Part shown: piece by piece, positions 1 through 10,191 of the stretch | Layout: each line of letters opens with the position of its first letter | Position numbering within the stretch: the first letter of the stretch is position 1 | From: Teratosphaeria epicoccoides | Taxonomy: Eukaryota > Ascomycota > Dothideomycetes > Mycosphaerellales > Teratosphaeriaceae | Length of the DNA stretch: 64,000 nt | Direction of reading: 5' to 3' | Assembly: GCA_021401465.1 (NCBI GenBank) | Contig: JADDMT010000002.1 | Location: forward strand, 434,001 to 498,000 | Notes under the pieces: generated by a model | What the model saw: the letters and a program-made list of their open reading frames with translations, nothing else | Database searches by the model: none | Told to the model about the DNA's origin: nothing | Made by a program: the position numbers and the translations under genes

Positions 1-604
1 GATACCGTACCATATTCATATGGTAAGTCCACATGGCAGGAGGATACAATCTGGCCGGAATAAGTCACTGACCGTTGGTGTCTCACGCTGCGCAGAGCAG
101 GTGCTGTCAACCGTCGGCAACTACACCGACCTTACATGGTCTGGATCTCCAGCAAATACCGTGCAGACGAACAACACGGATGCTTTCGACACCAACAATT
201 GGACGCCAGGCAGTGGTCGATTCTACGACTTCGCAGGCGCTCATTTCATTGAGACGATTACACAACACCAGAAACCTAACAGCGGCGCGTACGTGCAGGT
301 GCATACCGTTGCGCCACGTCGATTACCGAGCTACAGTACCGTAGAAGTGTACTCTGGATTCGACGCACAGTTCTGGGTCCCAGTGTGTGACGGCAGAGCG
401 ACGGCCGTTAACTTCACTATCAACTTCTGTTCGACTAATGTGGCCGCAGCAACTCAATTTTTCGACAAGATGCACTCCATGGCTGCCATGAGGGTTGGGC
501 AGCTCTTAGGAGGCAACGAGTTCACCAGCTGCGAGGACCTTGGTGTCCGCAGCTATTTGAAGCGTGCTTTGCAAAATCTGTCAGCGCCCCCTCGTGGTGG
601 ATGA
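1..604 (+). CDS. 3' end of an unknown gene, possibly SRPBCC-like fold (partial)
   Basis: Open reading continues from outside the window. A good intron lies at 23-95 (GTAAGT donor, CACTGAC branch, GCGCAG acceptor). The first 22 bases are therefore the end of an exon, and the ATG at 20 is unlikely to be the true start. The last exon runs 96-604 and gives about 169 residues. It has a GSGRFYDF-x4-FIET stretch and a Cys-containing second half (INFCSTN, FTSCEDL) with no obvious membrane segment. The spacing faintly recalls polyketide-cyclase/START-like (SRPBCC) small proteins of fungi. That is a guess from pattern only, and the protein should be treated as hypothetical. Confidence 0.5.
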   Translation, partial: IPYHIHMVSPHGRRIQSGRNKSLTVGVSRCAEQVLSTVGNYTDLTWSGSPANTVQTNNTDAFDTNNWTPGSGRFYDFAGAHFIETITQHQKPNSGAYVQVHTVAPRRLPSYSTVEVYSGFDAQFWVPVCDGRATAVNFTINFCSTNVAAATQFFDKMHSMAAMRVGQLLGGNEFTSCEDLGVRSYLKRALQNLSAPPRGG

Positions 605-1214
605 TGGTGCATTGACTGATCCTGCCCTGACTTTTGCTCATAGAATGGCTGCCGCGAGGGATGCGAGTGGAAGAATAGCCTCCCGGCAGCATCATGTATC
701 ATGATCGGCGAGTTGGTGCAATCCATGTTAATTGAGCCTGTAGTCTCGAAATTGCATGGGAAGGGTTAGACATTGATTGATGCGCTGTACTGAGGGACTT
801 GAAAAGCTGTTGTTGCTCTGGGCTCTCTTGTCGACCACTGAATCGTAATGCTCCGGTAGTTGTTCCGCGGGCATATGTCGCAACATCTAGTCAACAAGAT
901 TGGTTGTAAGTCGCGAGACCAGAACGGCCAGAACGGTCAATCAGGGGGTGGTGGCCTGAGTCCATAACGCTGGTGTCGAAATGATGTTGACAGAAGAGCG
1001 CAATGCCGGCAACCACGACCCAGCCCCGTGGGTGAAAAGGGAAGGCACGCCAAGCTGCCTGAACAATCCCGAGACCGGACTTCCACAGGCGTCCAATCGC
1101 TTCTACTTCGTGTTTCACATGGTCTGCGCGTTTGCAGCGTGCGTCATCAACACCATTTTCCGTAACTCTGGGACCGACTTCAAAACATCCCAACTTCTCC
1201 ACACCGCGTGCAAT
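605..1214. other. Intergenic, no gene seen
   Basis: About 600 bases between the partial gene and the F-box gene. An open frame from 981 runs into the F-box gene without a stop, but its residues show no domain. It is read here as 5' untranslated sequence. Confidence 0.5.
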
Positions 1215-3450
1215 ATGGAGGCGTCGTTGCTCGCACAAAAGGGCATACCGCGTCTTGATGCCCTGCCGGAGGAGCTTGTCTCGGGCATCAGCTACCGCCT
1301 CGATTGCGACGACATTGCTTCCCTCCGCTTGACTTGCAAAGCACTCGAGGCGGGCACTTTCTTCCAGTTTCGGAAAGAGTACTTCTCACGGAGAGCTTTC
1401 CTCCTGACTAGCGAGTCGCTGCGGATATTGAACGGAATCGCGAGCAGTGAGCGTCTGCGCCATCATCTGAGAGAGGTGTATCTTGTCGCAGGCTACTTCC
1501 CGACTCGCGCTATCGCTGGCCACACCTGTGGCTTCGCGCCCACGACGAGACGTAAGTCTGTCGATCAGAAGGCGATGTTCTGTCTACAACGTTTCCTGAC
1601 CTGAAATCTTGCTCTATGCAGAGAGAGAGGCTTATATTACTTACGCGATCGACCAGAGGCATCTCAAGAAGACTCGCGAGGACCTACGCAAGATCTCTGA
1701 AGCCTTCGGGAAGCTGCGTGGACTCGAAGCATTGACATTGTGTGACACTTCTGAGCGTGTCCCACTGGACGTCGATATTGCAGGCGTGAGTCTGGGAGGC
1801 ATGGAAACTCATCCATTCGGGATTATTGCTGACCATGTGCCTCCTCGAAAGTATCGCAAGTTCGGCCGTAGGACGTCAAGCAATCCTTCGTTCGATCTCG
1901 GCTTCTTCTCTCACGTGTGGCGAACACTGCTCTCGGCCGTTGCTACTAGTGGCATCAGTACTCTAGCCGAGATTAAAACGAGTGCGAGCCAAGCCCATGG
2001 ATTAGCAGCCGCGAAAGATCTGGTTCTCAACAAGACCGAGCGAGAGCGCAGCCGCACGGCGCTCTCTTCTCTGAAGACGCTGTCACTCCGCATTCGCACG
2101 CAGCTAGTGTTGAAGGAAACAGGACTCGATGTAGAAGCGACTGGCAAACGGTTGGCCAAATTCGCCAGCGTGCTTCCGGCCATCAATAGCCTTGACCTTA
2201 GTTGGGATGGCGCACCGAGCACTGGCTTGCTCTGCTCCCGCTTCGTGGCTGGACTGAACACAAGCCTCCTCACATACCTTTGCCTTGACGCGTTGACCAT
2301 CAGTGTTCCAGAGCTCACAACGATGCTCAGCACTTGCTCGCTAGTCAAGTTTCGCATCGCCATGGCCGATTTGACAGACGGCACCTGGGTGCCAATTCTC
2401 AAGGCTCTGCAGAGGATGCAAGCCTTGGACCAGCTTGACCTGATGTTCGTTCGCGAGGGGCTTCGCAAGGTGTATTTCCTGTTCCAGAGAGAGTCTGAGG
2501 CGAGGGATGAGGAGATGGAAGTCACAGACATTTTCAGCTTCTTGGGCCCTCCACCAGTCCATGCACTAGATGGCGACGGAGACGGTGGAGGCAGCGAAAG
2601 CGGTGACGACGGTGACGATGAGCTCCCGACTCTGGAGCCTGGAGTTCCAGCTGCCATTGCTGGTGCGTCACATCCTGCGCAAGCAACTGTCGATGATGTG
2701 ATGGAAGGCGTAGGAGATGAAGCTGCCAGTGGCGCGGACTCTGGGAACAGTTGGCAGCGGGACGGCGATGAATTAGATTATGACCAAGAAGACAGGGCTG
2801 ATCCGGCTGACGAAGAAGAGGACTTCAAGGCCCCTGGGATGGGAGACATGGAAGAGCGCGGTTACTACATTTGTCTCAAGAGCAAGGATGCGATTGCCAA
2901 GTGGTTGCCGACTTTCATCAAGCAGTACAACCTCGGCGAGGCAGTCGAGCCGCATTGGTCGCCGCCTGGCGTTTTCGGGATTCCGTTTCCTGCGGCGCCG
3001 AACGCAGGTCAGACTGCGAGCCAGAATGGAGGACCAGGCTCGCAGCTGCTAAACTCGCTCATGTCCTTGACAGGTGGTCTGCCGCCGATGCCACCTGCAG
3101 GCGTCGCTGTAGGCGGCTTCGCTGTTGGAGCAGCGCCGCCGTTCCCGCCGCCACCACCGCCGCCAGGCCCCGCAGCTGCTTCAAGTCAAGATGCTAGCAA
3201 TAATGTAGCCCAAGCGGGGGATGTAACGACCACTACGGCCACAGGCGCAGCGCTAGCGAACACAGGATCTGGCGGCGGTGATAACGCGCAGGCGCCGGCT
3301 CAGAGCACGACCGCAATTCACGACTTTGCAGACACCGGAGACAGTGCTCCGGCGAGCGTCCAAGGTCCGACGATGACCGCTGAGGGTGTTGCGATTCCTG
3401 ACCCATGGATGCTTGATGATGGAGGAGACGGTGTACTCCGGAGGCGATGA
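1215..3450 (+). CDS. F-box protein with acidic and proline-rich C-terminus
   Basis: Two exons, 1215-1551 and 1622-3450, with a 70-base GTAAGT...GCAG intron, predict 721 residues. The start chosen is the ATG followed by EASLLAQKG, because the F-box begins at once: RLDALPEELVSGISYRL at about residues 12-30, then the IASLRLTCKAL half. The middle is leucine-rich and helical. The last 330 residues are disordered: long Asp/Glu/Gly runs, then a poly-proline tract (PPFPPPPPPPGP). F-box proteins normally bind Skp1 and carry substrates to an SCF ubiquitin ligase; the substrate here is unknown. Family assignment is by motif only. An upstream in-frame ATG at 981 would add 78 residues with no recognisable domain. 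Confidence 0.75.
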
Positions 3451-3941
3451 GGTGGACTGAAAGTGGCTGAAGGTAGTGACTGGTAGCATGGCGGATCTGA
3501 ACAAAGACGGTTTATGAGACGTGTCCCAAACGTACAGCTGCGCGGCCATTGGCGGACGACAGTGCTGACGATACCTTTCGGGCTGTATATGGTAGTTCAG
3601 CATGGGAAAGACTTGAGCAAGTCCATAATCTATGTTCCCATGTGTGGCGTTGGTGCACCTTCTGGCGAGAGGGAAGGCCGCATGGAACGAATGGCACTGT
3701 GCACCAGGGATACACCATATACAACAATGCTCATCCTGCCCCGTTTTGGGCAATGCTCCAATACCTCCTACCGCAAAAGGGCGCGGTGCCATAAACACTG
3801 TTCTGCGCGCGTCAACTCGCGACCAACCACATCTCATCAACCTGACTCCTTCGCTGTTCAATACTGTCGTAAGATATCATAAATCTCCAGTTCAGGTGGG
3901 CCTGGCACATATAAACAAAAGGAGAGAACCTCGGTGCAAGA
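3451..3941. other. Intergenic between convergent genes
   Basis: Only mutually overlapping short open frames with no family resemblance. Probably the 3' untranslated regions of the two convergent genes. Confidence 0.5.
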
Positions 3942-4774
3942 TTACGAGGGCACCAGCATCGCAACATCAGTTCCTCGATCGGTGCCAAGCTGATTGACAG
4001 TCAGACCAGTCAAGCTTCCGACGTAGCAATTCGCCGGTCGTGAGCCGGAGGGTTGATAGACAGCTACCGTGCAGTTCTTGTCGTCGTGCAGATAGTTGTA
4101 GCTGGCGCAAGTCTCCATACAATCCTGGAATGAATACACAAAGACTGCAGAAATGTTGTTCGCCTTCGTCGACGCCAGAGGGTTGGTGAAGTCGCAAAGG
4201 GCCGTGAAATTCAATCCTGCTGCGGACCCGGAGACGCCGGCGGCATAAGAAGAGGTGTATCGAGTATCGTTTGAGCAGCCGTCCGACGGAGTGTATGTCG
4301 GTGTAGCTGCGGCATATGCTGGGGTGGTCGCTGCTGACGCTGACGTGGTCGTGTTGCTCGGGATCGGTCAGCCGCTGGCTATGAGGGATGCAGTCTTTGT
4401 CTCACAGCTCACCTCGGACTGGTGTCCGTGTGCATTTCTCGCACGTCCTTCCCACCTACCGCGCCGCCCACTGCCGCGCCGACTACCACACACAACATCG
4501 CCGCGCTGACTAGCAAAAATGTCCGGATCTTCATACCAAAGATAATGCGCGGCGGTCGGTTGTCGTTCGGGAACGCATGTTTGCCTTTACAATTGCTCGG
4601 GCGCACGGCTGGCGTTTCTGTGAACGCTGGAAACTTGTCGGATTGCGGGTAGATGTTGTCGTCGTACTCGAGGCCATGCGCTGGTGCGACTTCCGGCGCG
4701 TTGTGGTATTGATAGAGGGCGGATAGCCGCTGAGGCGCCTGCTGCGGGGTGCGCGTGAGTGTGTTTTCTTCCAT
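3942..4774 (-). CDS. Single-pass membrane protein with Cys-rich outer domain
   Basis: Two exons, 4774-4413 and 4356-3942, separated by a 56-base intron (GTGAGC, GCTGAC branch, CCCGAG end), give 258 residues. A cytosolic N-terminal part of about 95 residues, with an APEVAPAHGLEYDD stretch, leads into one membrane helix made of VVVGAAVGGAVGG-type residues. A Ser/Thr/Ala linker and a Cys-rich outer domain follow (DGCSND, ALCDF, DCMETCAS, NCTVAVY, ANCYVG). The Cys spacing recalls a PAN/apple-like module. Joining across the intron restores one frame into the outer domain, which supports the splice. This layout is common in Dothideomycetes but its role is unknown. A second ATG at 4822 adds 16 residues in a weaker start context. 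Confidence 0.72.
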
Positions 4775-6183
4775 TGCTTGTGCGCGACGGCGCGCGATCG
4801 CTAGCACGTAGCCCATGGACATATGCTGAAGCGATTGAACTCGCCGTCGTGGGCATCTTCATATGCTTACTGCTGTCTCGCTGGCCATCGCTACGACCAC
4901 GATCCGAGCTCAAGCCAATCTGTTGCCCTTGCCCGCCTCACTGGCCCCAATACTCCTGTGCTCCAAGACACCCAGGCTGATGCGCGCACATGTCAGGAAG
5001 GAGTGAGCGACTGGGCACTCCAGTAGTGAGTCTGAGCGCTGGAGCGAGTTCACAACGAGTGTAACGAAGGGTGGGTCAACGACCACGGGCCCCACGCATC
5101 AGATCTGGTCGAGGAGAGCCAAGCGATGACCAGAGTTTGCACGGGTTTTGGATCCGAACCATGGAACCTGCTCCGACTTGCATGCCGCACCAGACCGCAG
5201 CTCACCACGTGGACTGGCACCGACGCCACGTTTCCCATTCCTTGCTGTCGGCCTCACCGTAGCATGCGCCGCGGTGTACAAGGGCTCCTACGGGCGCTCG
5301 TTCTGCCGCCAACATTGTCGCCAAAGCCATCTAATCATGCATCTACTTCCTCGACACCTTGCTATCAAACTGTATTCATCGGAGCTCAACAATGTCTGGC
5401 GCTAAGTAATCCACATCTTGCCCGAAACACACAAGCGCATCTGCAAGGTACGTTAGATCTGCGGGATGAATGGGTCCTCTCCAGACGGGGGGGTCCTTGG
5501 TCGCACAGAAGCGCCGTGCTGCTCAGGGCCAGACTGGTTCGAGTCAAGCTCAATTATTAATGCGGGGCGTGGCAAGGATGAGTGGCGAGTGGGTCCCTTG
5601 GGTGCGAGTGGTGAAGCTCCATGTTGTTTTGCGATGTGTTTCAATGTCTTTCACGAAATCGAATCAATCACGAGACAATGCATATGGAATGCGGGATCTC
5701 ACTCCTGCGGACCGCCGTGCACTTGTCCCAACAGTCTGGGACGTTGACAGCACCGCAGGAGCTCTGCAGCAAGCCCAGTCGTACTTCCTTGCCAGCGGCC
5801 ATCGACTCATCAAATCCTCATTATTGCCAGCGCTGCGAATGATTGAGACATTTTCTTGTATGCACATCCGGTACGGCATCTCGATCCAGCCGGGATAATA
5901 CTCGCCGACCAGAGCAAAAGTCATGCATGGTTGAGGAATCCTACGATAAGTCACCAACTCGACCAGGCTGTCCGGCAAGCTTTCGCAACTCGGACATGCC
6001 TCCTCCTCGCCTCGGGCTTAAGCTTTGTGCAGTCGCTGAACATATCATGTTGGCCGATGTGTCCTGAACTCTCCTGGTCGAACATGTGATCTGACACCCA
6101 ACTGCTTTATCGGTCGGTGTGGTTGATTGAATTCTGACTGTTGACTTGGCATGTCAGGCATTTGACTGCTTGACTGACTCATG
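4775..6183. other. Gene-free 1.4 kb, no supported feature
   Basis: Several overlapping frames of 60-140 codons exist on both strands, none with a domain, consistent codon use or splice logic. A frame near 5640-5898 (contains RDNAYGMRDL) looks more protein-like than its neighbours but was not recognised. It may be further debris of the DUF2264 relic or chance. Confidence 0.4.
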
Positions 6184-6973
6184 GAATTACTGAGCAATGA
6201 TGGACCTGAAGGCTATACGTAAATGGGTTACTACTCTTGTTCGTTCGCGATGCAATTCCTCCAACTCCTCTACGTCAGGCTAGCTGGATCTTTTGATCCA
6301 GAACGAGCGGACGAATACACGCGTAGAACCAGGATATACGCTCTTGACTTCATTCGTATGTCTCGCGCAAACAGACAGGCATCCATTCTGGTCGAGCGAG
6401 GAGGAGCCGCACCCATTTGTGATGGCGAAAGAGGCGTTGCCAACTGTGAAGGCGCTGAGGCATCCGATGCATATTATGGTCCACAAAGCCGGCCATCCCT
6501 TCTTACTCAGTAGCGGGCAGAAATGCTACTATCCGCTCAAGGCTACGCAGGCAAAGTATGGGCATTTCGCCTATTCTGCTTCGTTTGGGTACAGCGTGCC
6601 AACCGGAGCCTATACCCTGGAGCAGTGGGTTCCAATGTCAGCTTTGGCGCTGGCCGATGATGGAGATGAGATATGAGCAGATGCACTGGTCTTGTCGCGC
6701 GCTGGTGCTACAGGTGTAGCTGAGCTCTTGGCTACAGAATTGAGGAGGGGTACCATCTGCAATGTCGACGCCAATAGCAATCTCATCGAGCCTATGACAC
6801 TTGTCCCGTGCTTGTGCGCGGATCTCGAGGCCCGATCGACCACGTGGTTCGCGACTGCGATTCTCGCCGTGCCGTCTGGAGCAGATCACTGGAGGGACAT
6901 GGCTGATGCCAGGTTGGAGAAGAAGCCGGAACTACCGGATCGGGCCAGGGATATGATGAAGATCGAGTCTTGA
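6184..6973 (+). pseudogene. Decayed DUF2264-domain gene
   Basis: Pieces of one DUF2264-type protein lie in order but in different frames. Near 6196-6350 the frame reads DGPEGYT, a stop, then YYSCSFAMQFLQLLY and a DPERADEYTRRTR-like helix. At 6360-6676 another frame reads HPFWSSEEEPHPF, a GHPFLLSSGQ-type motif and FAYSASFGYSVPTGAYTLE. At 6700-6973 a third frame carries the C-terminal part (NVDANSNLIEPMTLVP). The usual central segment between the first two pieces is missing, and so is the 5' half of the gene. Stops, frame changes and deletions together make this a relic. DUF2264 proteins are of unknown function, often near carbohydrate-use genes. Family recognition is from memory of its conserved blocks. 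Confidence 0.7.
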
Positions 6974-7137
6974 GCAAGCGAACCCATTTCGGCATTTTCT
7001 ACCAGTCATCTACTTTGCGTCTCTCGCGTTACCCAAGTGCGGTCTGGGTAACACTGTGGGCGGGCACTGGCGATCTCACCAGCCACCTCCAAGGATTCCT
7101 CGAGCTCCTCCTATCAGCACTCCATCTCCTCAGCGCC

Positions 7138-7796
7138 TCAAAGCCTCTTCTCGCTCCCTTTGTCATTCAACCCATACTTCAGCGCCAGCAACCCCAACGT
7201 CGTGAAGAATACATTTCCCCACACCCCAATATCCATCGCCACAGTCCGGTGCGTGGGCAGCTTCCAATGCTGATAAGCTCCGATCCCCGTCGTGACATGA
7301 TGGAAGATCGTAATTGCCACAACTGCCCTCGCATAAGGCTTCTTGTACGCACTCGGGGTCTTGTTATCGACTAGAGAAGACCCTGTCAGGCCCTTGGGCA
7401 GCGGCACCGCATCAGCGACCGCGATGAGAATCGCCGCCAGGGTGAGCAGGCCCCAGGCGTCGGTCCAGATGTTGTAGAGTTCGAGGTCTTTGGGCACATG
7501 GTCAGCAGGAGGTATGAAGAGCTCAGAGTGCCGCAGCAGATGAACATGCCATTTGGCTCCACTGCCAATTTTTCGAGGTAGGCTTGGGCGGGAGGTCTGA
7601 ACCAGCCTGCTACCATTGCTGGGTTCACGATGCGGCAGAGACCTCTGAGGGAGTACCAGAATGCCGTTCCGAAGACATATGCGTGGTAGGTCTGCAAGTA
7701 ATGTCATTATCCCGTGTTGCTGGTGCTTCGGTCACAGAGTGTTCTTGTTGGCCTCACATTGGTTAGACCTTTGATGGTTTCAACTGCGGACGACAT
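7138..7796 (-). CDS. Small multi-pass membrane protein, fungal
   Basis: Three exons, 7796-7758, 7691-7550 and 7487-7138, give 176 residues beginning MSSAVETIKG. The first intron is ordinary (GTGAGG to TTGCAG). The second, 7549-7488, has a GC donor (GCATGT), a GCTGAC branch and a CCAAAG acceptor. No GT donor restores the frame as cleanly, and the join gives VEPN-DLELYNIWTDAWG. Hydrophobic segments lie near the N-terminus (YVFGTAFWYSLRG), at LLTLAAILIAVADAV, at VVAITIFHHVTTGIGA and near the C-terminus (VFFTTLGLLAL), so three to four helices are likely. No enzyme motif is visible. It belongs to a widespread uncharacterised group of short fungal membrane proteins. Confidence 0.75.
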
Positions 7797-8284
7797 CGTA
7801 GCGACGGATGTCCAGATACAGAATGGACGACGATCGTGCACTCGCTGGCAAGAGAGAAGAACCACCTGCAATGAAGCAGTGCGGTGAGATTAATATGTTA
7901 AGGTCGGAGCTGCAGAGTCGAAGGCTAAGCGTTACGTCACGCACGAACGCACCGTTTCATGTCTATCAGAATGCGGGACGACTTGCATGTACAATACATA
8001 TATGTACACGCAGAGAGCAGGGCGAGATTGTGGGACGTATCACAAAATCCCCAAATCGCATCGCAATCTATCGCCAGGATGCTCGGATCATGTGGCTGAC
8101 GCTTCTTCATAGCAGTAGCTGTATTTGTATGCTGCAATGCAATGAGGTTTGTCGATCGCCGAGTAATTTCACGTCTCGCATGATGTGCCCTCGTAGCATC
8201 ATGATGCTCGTGGCTAGACCCTGGCGCGTGCACCGACCGCAGCCCAGGCAGTCTTCTGTTCTCGAAATTGTAGGCTTGGTCGCC
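7797..8284. other. Intergenic, upstream of small membrane gene
   Basis: Holds the promoter of the gene ending at 7796 and the 3' flank of the dehydrogenase gene. A perfect donor sequence overlaps the dehydrogenase stop codon (see findings). No other feature seen. Confidence 0.5.
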
Positions 8285-9880
8285 TCACTTACCCTGAAGC
8301 GGCTGACCCATGCCACCGAGTGTCACCATCTTCGTGACCATGTACTCTTCTATGCCATATTTCGAGCCTTCACGCCCGAAACCTGATTGCTTCACTCCGC
8401 CGAACGGCGCAGCAGGGTCAGATATCAGTCCAGTGTTGACGCCGACCATGCCCACCTCCAGCGCCTCTGCAACCCTGTAGCAGCGCTGGATATCCTTACT
8501 GAAGAAATAGCCCGCGAGGCCAACCTCTGTATTATTAGCTTGCTTGACGACATTCGCTTCGTTGTCAAACGAGAACAGTCCAGCGACAGGACCAAAGGTC
8601 TCCTCATATGATAGAGCCATACTGGCATTCATGTCACGGATCACGGTCGGCTGATAGAAATTCGATCCCAGATCTGGCACCTTTTGGCCTCCCGTCAAGA
8701 CTTTACCACCCTGCTTCACTGCGTCCTGGACATGCGCCTCCACCTTACTCACAGCCCGATCATGGATCAATGGGCCATGCGTAACGCCATCGGCATAACC
8801 TGACCCGACCTTGAAGTTCTTGACCTTCTCTGTGAACGCCTTTGCAAAGTCGTCGTAAATGCCTTTTTGTACATATAACCTGTTGGCGCAAACGCATGTC
8901 TGGCCCGAGGACCGGAACTTGGAGGCAATGGCACCTGCCACCGCAGTATCAAGATCGGCGTCGTCAAATACTATGAAAGGAGCGTTGCCACCAAGTTCAA
9001 AGGAGAGCTTTTTGAGAGTGTCAGAGCTCTGCTTCATGAGTAATTTGCCAACGGCCGTGCTGCCAGTGAATGAGACCTTTTTGACCGTGTGCGAGGACGT
9101 AATCGCCTCACCAACCTCAGGCGTGTTCTTCAACGCCGTAACAATATTCACAACACCGGGAGGAATGCCGGCCCGCTCTGCAAGCTCTGCCAATGCTGCT
9201 GCAGTGAAGGGCGTCTCGCCCGGAGATTTAGCCACCACTGTACAGCCGGCTGCAAGTGCAGGCCCGATCTTCCGCGTGATCATGGCTGCTGGGAAGTTCC
9301 AAGGAGTAATCAACCCTGCGACACCCACCGGCTCCTTAATCGTAAACACCCTGTTCCCTGCCACAGTCGCCGGTATCGTATCTCCATACGTCCTGGGCGC
9401 CTCCTCACTGAACCACTCGAAGAAGCCGGCAGCATAGCTGACTTCACCTTTCGCATCGGACAGCGGCTTGCCATTCTCCCACGTAATCAGTTTAGCCAGA
9501 TCGTCGGCATTGTCGATCATGAGCTGATACCATTTCCTCAGCAGCCTGCTCCTCTCCCTCGCTGTCGTCTTGCGAAATGCAGGCAACGCATCTGCTGCAG
9601 CTGTGATCGCAAGTTCTGCATCATCTTTGTTCATTTCTGGCATGCTACCAATGACCTTGTGGCTTGCAGGATCAGTGACCTCGAAGGTCTGGCCTGACTT
9701 TGCGCCAACCCATCTCCCGTTGATATAAGCCCGCTCTTTGAATAGCGACTTGTCCGCGAGAGGCGGTACGTTGTGACTTGAGCTTGCGTAGCCGGCTTGG
9801 AGTATTCTGAGATGGTCGGTACGCTGAATTTGGGTGCGGACGGCTGACTTGCGCGCAGTGATGGTCAATATGGACTTCAT
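8285..9880 (-). CDS. UGA2: Succinate-semialdehyde dehydrogenase, mitochondrial type
   Basis: Intronless, 531 residues from the ATG reading MKSILT. Oxidises succinate semialdehyde to succinate with NAD(P)+, the last step of the GABA shunt. The first 40 residues are basic and hydroxylated, like a mitochondrial presequence. Aldehyde dehydrogenase hallmarks appear in order: TPWNFP, the cofactor loop FTGSTAVGK, the general-base Glu in FELGGNAPF, the catalytic Cys in SSGQTCVCANR, and EETFGPVAGL. The length and the C-terminal block PFGGVKQSGFGREGS fit the SSADH branch rather than general aldehyde dehydrogenases. An earlier TTG at 9898 is not a likely start. The stop codon lies inside a perfect GTAAGT donor, so a short further exon cannot be excluded. 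Confidence 0.9.
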   Translation of the reverse strand: MKSILTITARKSAVRTQIQRTDHLRILQAGYASSSHNVPPLADKSLFKERAYINGRWVGAKSGQTFEVTDPASHKVIGSMPEMNKDDAELAITAAADALPAFRKTTARERSRLLRKWYQLMIDNADDLAKLITWENGKPLSDAKGEVSYAAGFFEWFSEEAPRTYGDTIPATVAGNRVFTIKEPVGVAGLITPWNFPAAMITRKIGPALAAGCTVVAKSPGETPFTAAALAELAERAGIPPGVVNIVTALKNTPEVGEAITSSHTVKKVSFTGSTAVGKLLMKQSSDTLKKLSFELGGNAPFIVFDDADLDTAVAGAIASKFRSSGQTCVCANRLYVQKGIYDDFAKAFTEKVKNFKVGSGYADGVTHGPLIHDRAVSKVEAHVQDAVKQGGKVLTGGQKVPDLGSNFYQPTVIRDMNASMALSYEETFGPVAGLFSFDNEANVVKQANNTEVGLAGYFFSKDIQRCYRVAEALEVGMVGVNTGLISDPAAPFGGVKQSGFGREGSKYGIEEYMVTKMVTLGGMGQPLQGK

Positions 9881-10191
9881 CTTATTCGGGTGATTCAATG
9901 AGTGGCAAGTATCAGTGGAGAACTCGCCAATTGTGTTGTCAATGGTGCAACGAGATGTTCCGCCAGCATGTTCATATCTCGCATGCTCCTTCCATTTCTG
10001 GATGGGAGCTTAGGCCGCGGTGTGACGTAAAAATGTGATTTGGTCCGAAAGTGTACCTTATGCGTTTACGAAAGCTAGCTCCCTGTCACGTGCAGAAGCT
10101 CATTGCTGCAAGCGGTCGGTACTAGTTCGCGAATTGAGGACACGCAAATACAGATGTGTCTGATCGGTTGACATTCTGTCGATATCTAACT
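9881..10191. other. Intergenic between two leftward genes
   Basis: About 310 bases. Promoter of the dehydrogenase and 3' flank of the MFS gene. Nothing else seen. Confidence 0.5.

Noticed and set aside
1911..2657. 248-codon frame on the minus strand
   Set aside because: Lies wholly opposite the F-box gene and mirrors its codons. No domain or start logic.
5536..5546. GGTTCGAGTC-like B-box of a tRNA gene
   Set aside because: No matching acceptor stem, anticodon arm or A-box could be built around it. No convincing tRNA or rRNA gene was found in the window.
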